Assembly (NCBI GenBank): GCA_913049785.1
Contig: CAJWXP010000016.1
Coordinates: 1 to 45,070, forward strand
Direction: 5' to 3'
Length of the DNA: 45,070 nt
Source: an uncultured Dehalococcoidia bacterium
GTDB taxonomy: Bacteria; Chloroflexota; Dehalococcoidia; Lucifugimonadales; UBA1127
Below, piece by piece: positions 16,228 to 23,250 of the stretch (position 1 is the stretch's first letter; each line of letters begins with the position of its first letter). Under the pieces are notes generated by a model. The model was not told the DNA's origin. It saw nothing but the letters and a program-made list of their open reading frames with translations, and ran no database searches. Both the position numbers and the translations under genes were made by a program.

Positions 16228-17061
16228 TCAACCTCCACCCCCGCAGGCCTGACGGGCTGCGCCTAGCTCCCTATCCTTCAAGATGGCGCTATGCCTTAGG
16301 CCCCCGGCTTTTCGGCAAACCTCCTCTAGGGAAAGCCCCTTGTCCGTGTACTCTGCCGCGAAGATGGCCTTTCCACCTATCAAAAACGGCTCCATGTCTT
16401 CACACCAATCCTCTGCGATGCAGTCCTCGGTCAACGCCCAATCGAAGTAGGCGATGAGGTCGTCCACCTGGTCGGAATCGTTCTTCAGTCCGATGGAGAG
16501 GCCACGTTCGTGCGCCGCGTTCGCCAGCCAACGGTTGAATCGAAGCTGGTCGTTGTACGTGAGTGGGAAGCCCGTGTCGTTGGTGTAGCCATCGATGTTG
16601 TCAGGCTCAACGGCATCGAACCCCTTGGCGGCACAGAGATCCAACCGTGTTTCCATGATGGGCGCAAGCGCTTCCAGATTACGTATGTCCAACCACCGCT
16701 CGCCTTCCCAACCATCGTAGTCGTCGCCAAGGACTTCGGACGGGAAACCACCGGCGTCAGGCCTCCACCCCTCCCAACTACCGGCGCTCATGTAGCAGAT
16801 GACGTGATGTCCATCGACTTGGAGTCGTGAGACCAGGTCGGCGGAGGCATCGAACAGGTCGATATCGTAGACGGCCACATCGAACGACGTATCCACATCG
16901 CCGGTGTCGATCTGCCACTGCCAGGAGATCCCCGGCGCAGGCTGCCACACAACAGCCGTTAGCGGGGCAACGTTTTCAGTGACCGGAGATGTTGAAGTCG
17001 CAAACTCATCGTCGCCACCAGAGCACGCTAGGATAAGCAGCAACCCGAAGGCTGCTAGCAT
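16228..17061 (-). CDS. Lipoprotein, GH114 (endo-alpha-1,4-polygalactosaminidase)-like
   Basis: A 277-residue exported lipoprotein: a hydrophobic start with lipobox LILAC puts the lipidated Cys at 13. The mature part is the TIM-barrel family GH114 / TM1410-like: VWQPAPGISWQWQIDT, VAVYDIDLFD, VICYMSAGSWEGWRPD, and the acidic active-site phrase GFDAVEPDNIDGY with E152, D154 and D157. The C-terminal half has GLKNDSDQV and FAAEYTD. The family cleaves galactosaminogalactan-type polysaccharides, but many bacterial members are uncharacterised. It lies 28 bp downstream of ridA on the same strand and ends 3 bp from the convergent hemA remnant. Confidence 0.85.
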   Translation of the reverse strand: MLAAFGLLLILACSGGDDEFATSTSPVTENVAPLTAVVWQPAPGISWQWQIDTGDVDTSFDVAVYDIDLFDASADLVSRLQVDGHHVICYMSAGSWEGWRPDAGGFPSEVLGDDYDGWEGERWLDIRNLEALAPIMETRLDLCAAKGFDAVEPDNIDGYTNDTGFPLTYNDQLRFNRWLANAAHERGLSIGLKNDSDQVDDLIAYFDWALTEDCIAEDWCEDMEPFLIGGKAIFAAEYTDKGLSLEEVCRKAGGLRHSAILKDRELGAARQACGGGG

Positions 17062-17089
17062 CGCTAGGACGCTCCGGAGCGATTGGGCA

Positions 17090-17473
17090 TCAACCCACGT
17101 ACGCGATGGCTTCGACTTCCATCAAGAACTCCGGACGGGCCAATCGGGAGATGATCAGCAACGTGGAGGTCGGCGGGTTATCGTTCAAGTACTTCAATCG
17201 GGACTCCCGCACTGCGCCGACGTCGTCTGGATTCAAAATATAGGTGGTCGTCTTCACGATATCGCTGAGCTTGGCGCCCACGGAAGCAAGCGCGTTCTGC
17301 AGGTTCTGGTATATCTGCTCAGCCTGGGCCGCAGCGTTGCCCTCGCCTACCACAGAGCCGTCCGGTGCCACAGCAACCTGGCCGGCGACGTATATGGTGT
17401 CCCCTGCCTTGACGATGTGTGAGTACCCCGTTGGCGTGTGCATACCGCTTGGGTTCAAGTGCTGTTTGGGCAT
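17090..17473 (-). CDS. RidA/YjgF family protein
   Basis: A 127-residue protein of the RidA (YER057c/UK114) family, which includes deaminases of reactive enamine/imine intermediates made by PLP enzymes. It shows GYSHIVKAGDTIYVAGQVA, AAAQAEQIYQNLQNALASVG, KTTTYILNP and a C-terminal MEVEAIAYVG. The active-site Arg common in true RidA proteins would fall in the phrase SRLARPEFLMEVEA. AGGAGG precedes the ATG with five bases between. It is the first gene of a short leftward operon with the GH114-like lipoprotein. Substrate unknown. Confidence 0.9.
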   Translation of the reverse strand: MPKQHLNPSGMHTPTGYSHIVKAGDTIYVAGQVAVAPDGSVVGEGNAAAQAEQIYQNLQNALASVGAKLSDIVKTTTYILNPDDVGAVRESRLKYLNDNPPTSTLLIISRLARPEFLMEVEAIAYVG

Positions 17474-17548
17474 GATGTCCTCCTGAAAGCAGTGTTTGTT
17501 GAATGGCCCTGGTATTATAGCCCCAAGCTAATCCGGCGCAAGCGACCT

Positions 17549-18583
17549 ATGGACATCACCACGGAGGGATCATTGGACATCGGCAAGCTCCCCGCGGACC
17601 TGCTGGGGAAGCTGTTGAGCACGGCCAGCACGACTGATCCGCGTGTGTTGCTTGGTCCTCGCGTGGGCGCACACGCTGCGGCCATCGATATGGGCGACAC
17701 CGTGCTGGTAGCGAAGTCCGACCCCGTGACCTTTGCTGCAGACCGCATCGGTTGGTACGCGGTGCAGGTCAACGCCAACGACATCGCCTGCCTTGGCGCG
17801 ATGCCGAAGTGGTTCCTGGCCACGGTGCTGCTGCCTGAGGGTGCGGCCCCAGAGTTGGCTGAGGAGATATTCAGAGAGATAACCGATGCGTGTGCTGAAT
17901 TGGGCGTCGCCCTGGTGGGAGGACATACGGAGATCACCTATGGACTTACCCGACCGATCGTGTCCGGACACATGCTCGGCGAGGCGAAGAAAGCGGACGT
18001 TGTCTGGCCAGGTGGCGCGCAACCCGGCGATACCCTGCCGCTCACCCTAGGCCTGGCCATCGAGGGGACAGCGCTGTTGGCTCGAGAGGCTGCAAATGCT
18101 CTGCGTGACGGTGGTATGAGCGATGCCGATGTGGCTGCTGCAGCATCGTTGCTGGAATCGCCTGGCATCAGCGTTGTGCATGCTGCGCAGACCGCCTGTA
18201 CGGTCGCGTCCGTTCACGCCATGCACGACCCCACGGAGGGCGGCTTGGCTACCGGGTTGGCGGAACTGGCATCGGCTGCCGAGGTGGGCGTAGAGGTGAG
18301 ATCCGACGCTTTACACGTCCTGCCGGAGACCCAGTTGGTCTGTCGCGCTCTGGGGTTGGAACCTCTCGGGTTGCTGGCCTCCGGAGCTCTACTCATGGCT
18401 TTGGCATCAGACGACGTTGAAGTCGTTCAAACGGCGCTCAGCAACGAAGGTATCCCATCACAGGTTATTGGGCGCGTCACCGAAGCTTCTGAGGGACTTC
18501 GAATCCGCAACGCCGATGGGCTTGTTGCCCTACCTATATTTGCTCGAGACGAGCTTGCTCGCTTCATGAGCCAGCCGTCCTAA
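17549..18583 (+). CDS. AIR synthase-related / HypE-like protein
   Basis: A 344-residue ATP-dependent synthase-fold protein of the PurM/HypE/ThiL superfamily. Diagnostic parts are DTVLVAKSDPVTF, the Asn-Asp phrase QVNANDIACLGAMPKWF, VALVGGHTEIT and the C-terminal domain phrase MHDPTEGGLATGLAELA. It lacks the HypE C-terminal Cys (PRIC-type end) and lacks the N-terminal Cys/Sec loop of SelD, so it is neither a standard hydrogenase maturase nor selenophosphate synthetase. I use ATG 17549; upstream in-frame sequence overlaps the ridA 5' region. Its TAA overlaps the next ATG (TAATG), so it is coupled to the EamA transporter. Role unknown. Confidence 0.8.
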   Translation: MDITTEGSLDIGKLPADLLGKLLSTASTTDPRVLLGPRVGAHAAAIDMGDTVLVAKSDPVTFAADRIGWYAVQVNANDIACLGAMPKWFLATVLLPEGAAPELAEEIFREITDACAELGVALVGGHTEITYGLTRPIVSGHMLGEAKKADVVWPGGAQPGDTLPLTLGLAIEGTALLAREAANALRDGGMSDADVAAAASLLESPGISVVHAAQTACTVASVHAMHDPTEGGLATGLAELASAAEVGVEVRSDALHVLPETQLVCRALGLEPLGLLASGALLMALASDDVEVVQTALSNEGIPSQVIGRVTEASEGLRIRNADGLVALPIFARDELARFMSQPS

Positions 18584-19473
18584 TGCGATTTCTGACTCAA
18601 TCCAGAAAGCGACCGACAGCCCTCATGGTCTACGCCGGACTGGCGTTGGGCGTCTCCGCCGTCTCTTCCGCCGCTGTCCTCATCCGCCTGGCCGATGCCC
18701 CAGCGCTGACCATCGCCGCCTACAGGCTGGTACTGGCGTCAATCGTCGTCGTACCCATAGGCCTCGCCACGGACTGGAGCGCCCTTCGCTCGCTGACGTT
18801 GAAGCAGTGGGGTCTGGCGGCAGTGTCCGCTGCATGTCTGGCAGCGCACTTCGCCTTTTGGATAACATCGCTGGAGCACACTTCCGTGGCAAGCTCCGTC
18901 ATCATCGTCACCGCCAACCCCATCCTGGTGGCTATCGGCGCAAGGCTGGTTCTCCGAGAGGCCGCATCGCCTTCGGTGATGGTAGGTATAGGTATGGCGC
19001 TGTTCGGCGGACTTGTCATAACGGTGGGCGATTGGGACCTGGGAGACAGGCGACTCTACGGGGATTTCTTAGCGTTTCTGGGGGCGGTCGCGGTCGCTGG
19101 GTACTACATCGCCGGACGCAGTCTGCGAGAGCGGCTCAGTCTTTTTGGCTACATAGCACCGGTCTACGGCGGCGCGGCGGTGATATTGCTTGTTGTGGTG
19201 GCTGTCACCGGTACTGCTATGACCGGCTTCAGTCTGGAAACATATAGCTATCTGGCTCTGGTGGGCGTGCTTCCCCAGCTGGTAGGACACTCTTCGCTGA
19301 ACTGGTCGTTGGGCTACCTACCGGCGACCCTGGTGGCGACTGCAGTGATGGCCGAGCCCGTAGGCGCTACGCTGCTGGCATGGGTTGTGCTGGACGAAGC
19401 GCCGCCGGTTGCTACAGTCGCTGGGGGCGCGTTGGTGCTCTCGGGTGTGTACGTAGCGTTGCGAGGCCGTTAG
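18583..19473 (+). CDS. EamA/DMT-family transporter
   Basis: A 296-residue inner-membrane protein with ten predicted helices arranged as two EamA repeats. The first half contains VSAVSSAAVLIRLADAP and FWITSLEHTSVASSVII; the second begins about residue 155 (LYGDFLAFLGAVAVAGYY) and contains SLNWSLGYLPATLVATAVMAEPV. Family members export amino acids, metabolites or nucleotide derivatives; the substrate cannot be told. It is translationally coupled to the preceding HypE-like gene through a one-base stop/start overlap, so the two may handle one metabolite. Confidence 0.9.
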   Translation: MRFLTQSRKRPTALMVYAGLALGVSAVSSAAVLIRLADAPALTIAAYRLVLASIVVVPIGLATDWSALRSLTLKQWGLAAVSAACLAAHFAFWITSLEHTSVASSVIIVTANPILVAIGARLVLREAASPSVMVGIGMALFGGLVITVGDWDLGDRRLYGDFLAFLGAVAVAGYYIAGRSLRERLSLFGYIAPVYGGAAVILLVVVAVTGTAMTGFSLETYSYLALVGVLPQLVGHSSLNWSLGYLPATLVATAVMAEPVGATLLAWVVLDEAPPVATVAGGALVLSGVYVALRGR

Positions 19474-19480
19474 CTTCGCC

Positions 19481-19510
19481 TTGTATTGGGCCTGTTGGCG
19501 ATGCTAGAAT
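19481..19510 (+). promoter_or_regulatory. Possible promoter of tRNA-Asn
   Basis: TTGTAT (19481-19486) and TAGAAT (19505-19510) are separated by 18 bp and lie 37 bp before the tRNA. The -10 is good; the -35 matches only its first three bases. It follows the EamA stop directly. Confidence 0.35.
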
Positions 19511-19547
19511 GACATGTTGGTCATCAACCGCGACCAGCCACCCTCGT

Positions 19548-19622
19548 TCCCCGGTAGCTCAGCGGTAGAGCAATCGGCTGTTAACCGATTTGTCGTAGGT
19601 TCGATCCCTACCCGGGGAGCCA
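19548..19622 (+). tRNA. tRNA-Asn (GTT), CCA encoded
   Basis: The cloverleaf folds cleanly. The acceptor stem is TCCCCGG with CCGGGGA, the D-arm GTAGCTCAGCGGTAGAG, and the anticodon stem ATCGG/CCGAT around loop CTGTTAA, with anticodon GTT at 19580-19582. The T-arm is GTAGGTTCGATCCCTAC and the discriminator is G. The 3' CCA at 19620-19622 is genomically encoded. It sits alone between the EamA gene and a tiny convergent gene. Confidence 0.97.
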
Positions 19623-19663
19623 AACTTCTTCTTTATGCCCCACTTCGTCTACATACTCTAAAT

Positions 19664-19777
19664 CTATGACGTGATAATGATCGTCAATGCGCTCAACACA
19701 ATGAGTGCTGCGCCCAGCATATACAGGAACGCTGCCCGTTTCAGATCGGTGTAAAGACCACCCTTCTTCTCCATCAT
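19664..19777 (-). CDS. 37-residue single-pass membrane protein
   Basis: A very small gene: MMEKKGGLYTDLKRAAFLYM, then a hydrophobic helix of about 17 residues (LGAALIVLSALTIIITS). The topology is cytoplasmic Lys-rich N-terminus and one membrane span. A purine-rich GGGGGAGG lies immediately upstream; the second of the two adjacent ATGs has the better (still short) spacing. It converges on the tRNA. No family recognised. The membrane-helix composition on this strand only makes a chance frame less likely, but with 37 codons this stays tentative. Confidence 0.5.
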   Translation of the reverse strand: MMEKKGGLYTDLKRAAFLYMLGAALIVLSALTIIITS

Positions 19778-19962
19778 CCTCCCCCACTTCCTCACACCTG
19801 GTTTCCATAACGTCATAGCTGGCATTCCATTTATACCAATATTTACAGTGGATACATTGTGGGTTACGTGTGGTTATGGAGGGAATTCAGTGAGAACTGT
19901 ATGCGCCTTCGTCGGTAGCGATGAGTTCGGCTGCCAAGCTAGACATGGCATATACTGGAGCC

Positions 19963-20238
19963 ATGTTTTTTACTGTGACTGAATCCGCACTTGAAGACCT
20001 TCTGAAAGGTCGCAAGCGCGAAGAGCACCCTGCCGAGCGGGTGATGCGCGTGGTCTGGGAGAACGACGATTATGCGTTCAAGCTGGACACTGCTGAGTTC
20101 GATGATCTGATCTTCATTCAAGATGGCCAACAGGTCCTCCTGGTGAGCCTTGTTATGAACCATCTGCTGAGTGATATGAAGATGGACGTGGTGTACAGGG
20201 ACGGGAAGAACCACTTCATCATGGTTCATGTTGATTGA
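19963..20238 (+). CDS. Small HesB/IscA-like-fold protein lacking cysteines
   Basis: A 91-residue soluble protein starting MFFTVTESALEDLLKGRK and ending GKNHFIMVHVD. The opening (FTVTESALEDLL) and pattern of short strands resemble the A-type iron-sulfur carrier (HesB) fold, but there is no Cys at all, so it cannot carry a cluster by that route. In-frame ATGs also exist at 19921 and 19945. I choose 19963, where GGAG lies just upstream. A perfect-looking -10, TATACT (19951-19956), ends six bases before this ATG, so the message could be nearly leaderless. Function unknown. Confidence 0.6.
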   Translation: MFFTVTESALEDLLKGRKREEHPAERVMRVVWENDDYAFKLDTAEFDDLIFIQDGQQVLLVSLVMNHLLSDMKMDVVYRDGKNHFIMVHVD

Positions 20239-20299
20239 CGCTCCCCTTGGCCTCCTGACCTGAAGCCGGAAAGCCTGAATCTGCTAGGAACGACGCATT

Positions 20300-21043
20300 A
20301 TGCCTGACGACCCTTTGATCCTCACTGCCCTGCTGGTTGCTGTGTTTATGGCAGCGTTGACCCAAGGCACTACCGGCTTCGGCTTCGCGCTCGTAGCCGT
20401 ACCACCCATGACCATCCTGGTAGATCCAGAGATCGTGGTGCCGGCGTTGCTTGTTCAGACATTGATGACGGGCGCCCTCATCCTTATCCACGCTCGGAAA
20501 CACGTGCGTATTCGGCGAATGGGCTTGCTGTCGCTGTCGGGTGTGGCAGGCGTTCCCGCTGGCACGGCAATCCTGTTGGTACTGGACGCAGAACCGTTGC
20601 GAGTCATGATCGGCGTCATAGTCATAGTGGCTGCATTGGCTATGATGGCCGGTTACAGGAAGACCCCGCGTAATGAGCTTTTGGCATCGGTGCCTGTGGG
20701 GTTTGTAAGCGGCATGTTGGGGGCAAGCACAGGATTATCAGGGCCACCGGTGATCTTTTTCTATGCCAACCAGAGCATGGACATCAGGGAGTTTCGGGCG
20801 AACATCGTTGCCCACTTCCAGGTCATGCACATCGTGACCATACCCATCTACATCTACAGCGGGCTCCTCACCGGTGAGACGTTGCTGCTCAGTGCTCAGC
20901 TGTTGCCGGCAACGTTGGTAGGCGTCATCGGCGGCATCGTCATCAACCGATGGGTGAGAGAGGCGTTGTTCCGTAGGATCGCCCTGGGTCTGATCCTGAC
21001 CGCAGGCCTTATTGCCGTGGTGTCTGGGGCAATAGAGTTGTAG
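20300..21043 (+). CDS. TSUP (TauE/SafE) family membrane exporter
   Basis: A 247-residue protein with about eight membrane helices. It shows the TSUP signature twice: TQGTTGFGFALVAVPPMT near residue 22 and GFVSGMLGASTGLSGPPVI near 137, the usual inverted two-repeat design. Members move sulfite, sulfoacetate, sulfonates or other organic anions; the substrate here is unknown. No sulfur-metabolism gene is adjacent. It is followed 28 bp later by a strong bidirectional hairpin, so it is probably a single-gene transcript. Confidence 0.88.
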   Translation: MPDDPLILTALLVAVFMAALTQGTTGFGFALVAVPPMTILVDPEIVVPALLVQTLMTGALILIHARKHVRIRRMGLLSLSGVAGVPAGTAILLVLDAEPLRVMIGVIVIVAALAMMAGYRKTPRNELLASVPVGFVSGMLGASTGLSGPPVIFFYANQSMDIREFRANIVAHFQVMHIVTIPIYIYSGLLTGETLLLSAQLLPATLVGVIGGIVINRWVREALFRRIALGLILTAGLIAVVSGAIEL

Positions 21044-21071
21044 GGCGAGGCGAGTTCAAATCTGATGGCAC

Positions 21072-21115
21072 AAGAACGCCCCGCAACGACGAGGGTCATC
21101 GTGCAGGGCGTTCTT
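21072..21115. terminator. Bidirectional intrinsic terminator
   Basis: Ten-base arms AAGAACGCCC and GGGCGTTCTT enclose a 24-base region that can itself pair imperfectly. The A-rich 5' side and T-rich 3' side suit termination in both directions: for the TSUP gene rightward and the 84-residue pseudogene leftward. Confidence 0.75.
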
Positions 21116-21134
21116 TCGAGTATGCGGTTATCAG

Positions 21135-21389
21135 TTACGCGATGACATAGGCAAGAACCTTGGCGCCGGGGTTGATGATCTTGCCGGATTCTTCCCAGGT
21201 GACCTGGTATCGCAGAGTGACATCCAGACCTACAGGGTTCGTCAGCCACTCCATCGGATTTGCATCGTCTCGCGCCGGTGTGTCCAGAGTCGGGGTGCCA
21301 ACCTCAGCGACTATGGGTGTACGGCTTCCAGTGTAGGAGAGCTTGGTCTACACCAGGTCGTTTATGCTGAATGCTTTGTGGTTGTTCAT
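21135..21389 (-). pseudogene. Paralogue A of the 84-residue small protein, interrupted by TAG
   Basis: Same length (84 codons plus stop) and clearly the same sequence family as the gene at 21556-21810: both have KLSY-GS, EVGTPTL-TPA, EWL-NPVGL, VTW-ESG-IINP and end LAYVIA. Codon 14 (21348-21350) is TAG where the paralogue has AAG (Lys), a single-base change. There is a good ribosome site, GGAGGGGG, before the ATG, and the upstream region carries element E1. Apart from that stop the frame is intact over its full length, so the nonsense change is recent, a sequence error, or read through. Function unknown. Confidence 0.75.
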
Positions 21390-21445
21390 GATGTTCCCCC
21401 TCCGTGTACTTGGTACACGACGAGAATACCCTTTGGCATATGAGA

Positions 21446-21505
21446 GAACATCACCCGCAGGGGTGAACGAAGGATGATTCCGGGGTCATCAAAAAGGATT
21501 AATCC
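21446..21505 (-). promoter_or_regulatory. Repeated upstream element E1
   Basis: First of four related ~60-bp elements (E1-E4). On the minus strand it runs from GGATTAATCC (a perfect palindrome) through AATCATCC and GTTCACCCC to GGGTGATGTTC, ending 56 bp before the ATG of paralogue A. It aligns without gaps to E2 over 60 bp. It contains the near-dyad CACCC-CTGC-GGGTG. Position and conservation suggest an operator/promoter unit. Confidence 0.65.
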
Positions 21506-21555
21506 CCGCTACTTCGTAGCTGAGGGGGAACGTTGGGGCTATTCCGAGATATTGG

Positions 21556-21810
21556 TTACGCGATGACGTAGGCCAGGATCTTGACCTGGGGATTGATGAT
21601 CTCCCCGGACTCTGCCCAGGTCACTTTACGACTGGGGTTGGGCTCTAGGCCCACCGGGTTGTGCAACCACTCCAGTGGATCTACATCGCCTGTTGCGGGA
21701 GTGTTCAACGTCGGAGTGCCAACTTCAACGACCTTGACTACATTGCTTCCCTTGTAGGAAAGTTTGGTCTTTACCAGGTCATCTAGGCTGAATGGTCTGT
21801 GGTTCTCCAT
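21556..21810 (-). CDS. 84-residue conserved small protein, paralogue B
   Basis: A soluble protein beginning MENHRPFSLDDLVKTKLSY and ending NPQVKILAYVIA. It has alternating hydrophobic residues, Pro and Gly spacing of a small all-beta domain and no cysteines, signal peptide or membrane segment. I do not recognise the family. ATG 21810 is preceded by GGAGGGG at good spacing; the longer frame to 21912 runs through the upstream element and is not likely to be translated. It has a tandem sister copy at 21135-21389. Both are preceded by the same 60-bp element and followed by a hairpin (GCTAC-TTC-GTAGC, 21508-21520, after this gene). Confidence 0.75.
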   Translation of the reverse strand: MENHRPFSLDDLVKTKLSYKGSNVVKVVEVGTPTLNTPATGDVDPLEWLHNPVGLEPNPSRKVTWAESGEIINPQVKILAYVIA

Positions 21811-21865
21811 GATGTTCCCCTCCGTGTAATCCCTACAACTACACATTAGCTTTCTGGGAGGTGCG

Positions 21866-21925
21866 GAACATCGTCCGGGGGGATGAACGGCGGGTGATTG
21901 TTGAATCACCACAAGGGATTAAACC
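21866..21925 (-). promoter_or_regulatory. Repeated upstream element E2
   Basis: Ungapped relative of E1, 55 bp before the ATG of paralogue B. On the minus strand it reads GGTTTAATCCC, then GGTGATT, AATCACCC, GTTCATCCCC and GGACGATGTTC. Since even the spacer between the element and the ATG is alignable with E1, this copy may stem from the same tandem duplication as the gene pair. E3 and E4 lie in front of unrelated genes. Confidence 0.65.
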
Positions 21926-21978
21926 TTGACTCGACGCCGAGGCATCGAGCGGCTATAGCTGGATGAGTTCTAGGGAGA

Positions 21979-22332
21979 TTATTGCCCACCCTCCAGTAAG
22001 TTCCTTATGGCAGAAGTGATCTTTAAGGGCGGGATTGGCTGAAAGTAGGGCTTCTCGTCTTGCTTATTGATCCGCATATGCATGCGCCTTGCCAGCAATG
22101 CCTGATCGATTCTTTCAGGGGCGGTGTGGGTCTCCCCACGGTTCTTGGTGGTGCTTGTTGCCAGCACGGACTCGCTCGGCTCTTGGGCCTCTGACATGAG
22201 ACTCCACCACGATTCAACCAGCCAGCCAGTCAACTCCTCGCTCACATCATCATTTTCCCGGAGGGCAAGTTTTAGGAACGCCAGGAAGCTCAGATCAGGC
22301 TTATCCTTCAGCGATGCCATATAGGAATTCAT
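21979..22332 (-). CDS. Small hypothetical protein (117 residues or longer), start codon uncertain
   Basis: A soluble protein with an amphipathic first half (SFLAFLKLALRENDDVSEEL, then TGWLVESWWSLMSE) and a basic second half (ALLARRMHMRINKQDEKP) ending RNLLEGGQ. No family recognised. The first ATG (22332) has no ribosome site. A strong AAAGGAGGG (22395-22403 on this strand) is followed by an open frame that continues in phase into the gene from ATA 22386 or ATC 22383 (IIAKHTDDGLNSTSI...), with no ATG, GTG or TTG near it. Either a rare start codon is used or the start was mutated. It follows element E3. Confidence 0.6.
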   Translation of the reverse strand: MNSYMASLKDKPDLSFLAFLKLALRENDDVSEELTGWLVESWWSLMSEAQEPSESVLATSTTKNRGETHTAPERIDQALLARRMHMRINKQDEKPYFQPIPPLKITSAIRNLLEGGQ

Positions 22333-22444
22333 GAGGGTGGTGATGCTGGTGCTATTGAGCCCATCATCGGTGTGCTTTGCGATTATTTGGGGGTCCCTCC
22401 TTTATTGAAATTCCTGCCTGCAGGATGCCATTGGAAAGCATAGT

Positions 22445-22490
22445 GGCACAACGCCCTGAGGGGTGATTGGGGTATCAACCCAGCCCAGGA
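22445..22490 (-). promoter_or_regulatory. Repeated upstream element E3 (partial)
   Basis: Shorter and less perfect member of the E family. On the minus strand it keeps GGGTTGATACCCC, AATCACCCC and GGGCGTTGTGCC but lacks the GATTAATCC end. It lies about 60 bp before the presumed translation start at 22386. Confidence 0.45.
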
Positions 22491-22606
22491 AAGAGCTTAT
22501 TTGTGAGTATTGATTGGTGGAGGAGGTTTGGGAGCTTGCCGTCTAAGGTACAAGGAGCCACACGCCATCGACCTGAAGCCCTTTTTGCTTTAATCATGCG
22601 ATGATG

Positions 22607-22798
22607 TTACCTAGCGGATTCTTCGCTTGAATCGTTGAAGTGGCCGATGTACTGGTGCCAGTCGTTCCGCTCCGTGTTGAGTCGGAGCCGGAAGATGTCT
22701 GAGAGTCGCACGTTCTGCCAGCACTTGGTGGCATAGGTGTGCAACACCAGAGGTTCTTCCACCAGAGTCTTGGCTTTGGGGAAGATCTCAGTGGTCAT
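22607..22798 (-). CDS. 63-residue hypothetical protein
   Basis: A small soluble protein (MTTEIFPKAKTLVEEPLVL at the start, HFNDSSEESAR at the end) with one Cys and several Trp/Tyr residues. No family recognised. The ATG has AGAGGGG six bases upstream. It starts 16 bp after the HTH gene on the same strand, so the two form an operon probably driven from the E4 region. The C-terminus is acidic and looks disordered. Confidence 0.65.
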   Translation of the reverse strand: MTTEIFPKAKTLVEEPLVLHTYATKCWQNVRLSDIFRLRLNTERNDWHQYIGHFNDSSEESAR

Positions 22799-22814
22799 TG
22801 TTTCCCCTCTTCTG

Positions 22815-23027
22815 CTAACTGACTACAGCCAACTTCAGTTGAGGCTCCTGCCAGGACTGCATCAGCCGTTCCAGGTCTTCTCGATAAAACCGTCGGTCTC
22901 CCCGGAGACCCAGCCTGAAATATGGTAGAAGGCCGATCTCTGCCCAGCGCCGAACCGAGTTCGGATGTGCGTTCAACATCGCTGCCGCCTCTGAAACCGC
23001 GAGGACCTGCTTTTCTGACGTAACCAT
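22815..23027 (-). CDS. MerR/excisionase-type helix-turn-helix protein
   Basis: A 70-residue DNA-binding protein of the compact MerR-like (BldC/excisionase, HTH_17) type. The helix-turn-helix is VSEAAAMLNAHPNSVRRWAE and the wing is LLPYFRLGLRGDRRFYREDL, close to the family norm. I choose ATG 23027 because AAAGGAGG precedes it with five bases between; the longer frame to 23105 has no ribosome site. It heads a leftward set of small genes, and element E4 lies 74-133 bp upstream. It is the obvious candidate for binding the E elements, which is inference. Confidence 0.85.
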   Translation of the reverse strand: MVTSEKQVLAVSEAAAMLNAHPNSVRRWAEIGLLPYFRLGLRGDRRFYREDLERLMQSWQEPQLKLAVVS

Positions 23028-23100
23028 GTGTCCTCCTTTAGTTGTTGATACTCCCCTGGAGTTACCTGACATCACCATAATTCCATTTCTGCACAGCCTA

Positions 23101-23160
23101 GACATCCTCCAACCGGTGGAGCAGAGGGTGAATTCATGCTCAACCGGAGGGATTAATCAG
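23101..23160 (-). promoter_or_regulatory. Repeated upstream element E4
   Basis: Fourth E-family copy, in front of the HTH gene. On the minus strand it reads TGATTAATCCCT, CCGGTTGA, AATTCACCCTC, CTCCACC and GGAGGATGTC, matching E1 and E2 block by block. CCGGTTGA and CCGGTTGG on this strand also form direct repeats inside the element. Confidence 0.55.
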
Positions 23161-23250
23161 GCACCCGGCAGATAGGATTGAGACTTATGGGAACCGAATC
23201 GTGGGAAAAAGTGTCTTATACTGCGGGTGGCAATCATGTAGGAGGCAGGA

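Noticed and set aside
17549-18583. HypE-like protein as the missing SelD/SenC of the selenoneine pathway
   Set aside because: It lacks the N-terminal Cys/Sec-containing loop and Lys typical of selenophosphate synthetase, and it is over 20 kb from senA-senB. It fits AIR-synthase-related proteins better.
19608-19808. 66-codon leftward frame reaching into tRNA-Asn
   Set aside because: It ends inside the tRNA and is rich in charged residues without pattern. The 37-residue membrane frame on the same strand explains the region better.
21446-23160. Repeated elements E1-E4 considered as a CRISPR array
   Set aside because: The copies are imperfect, 360-600 bp apart, separated by genes and tied to start codons. 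There are no uniform spacers.
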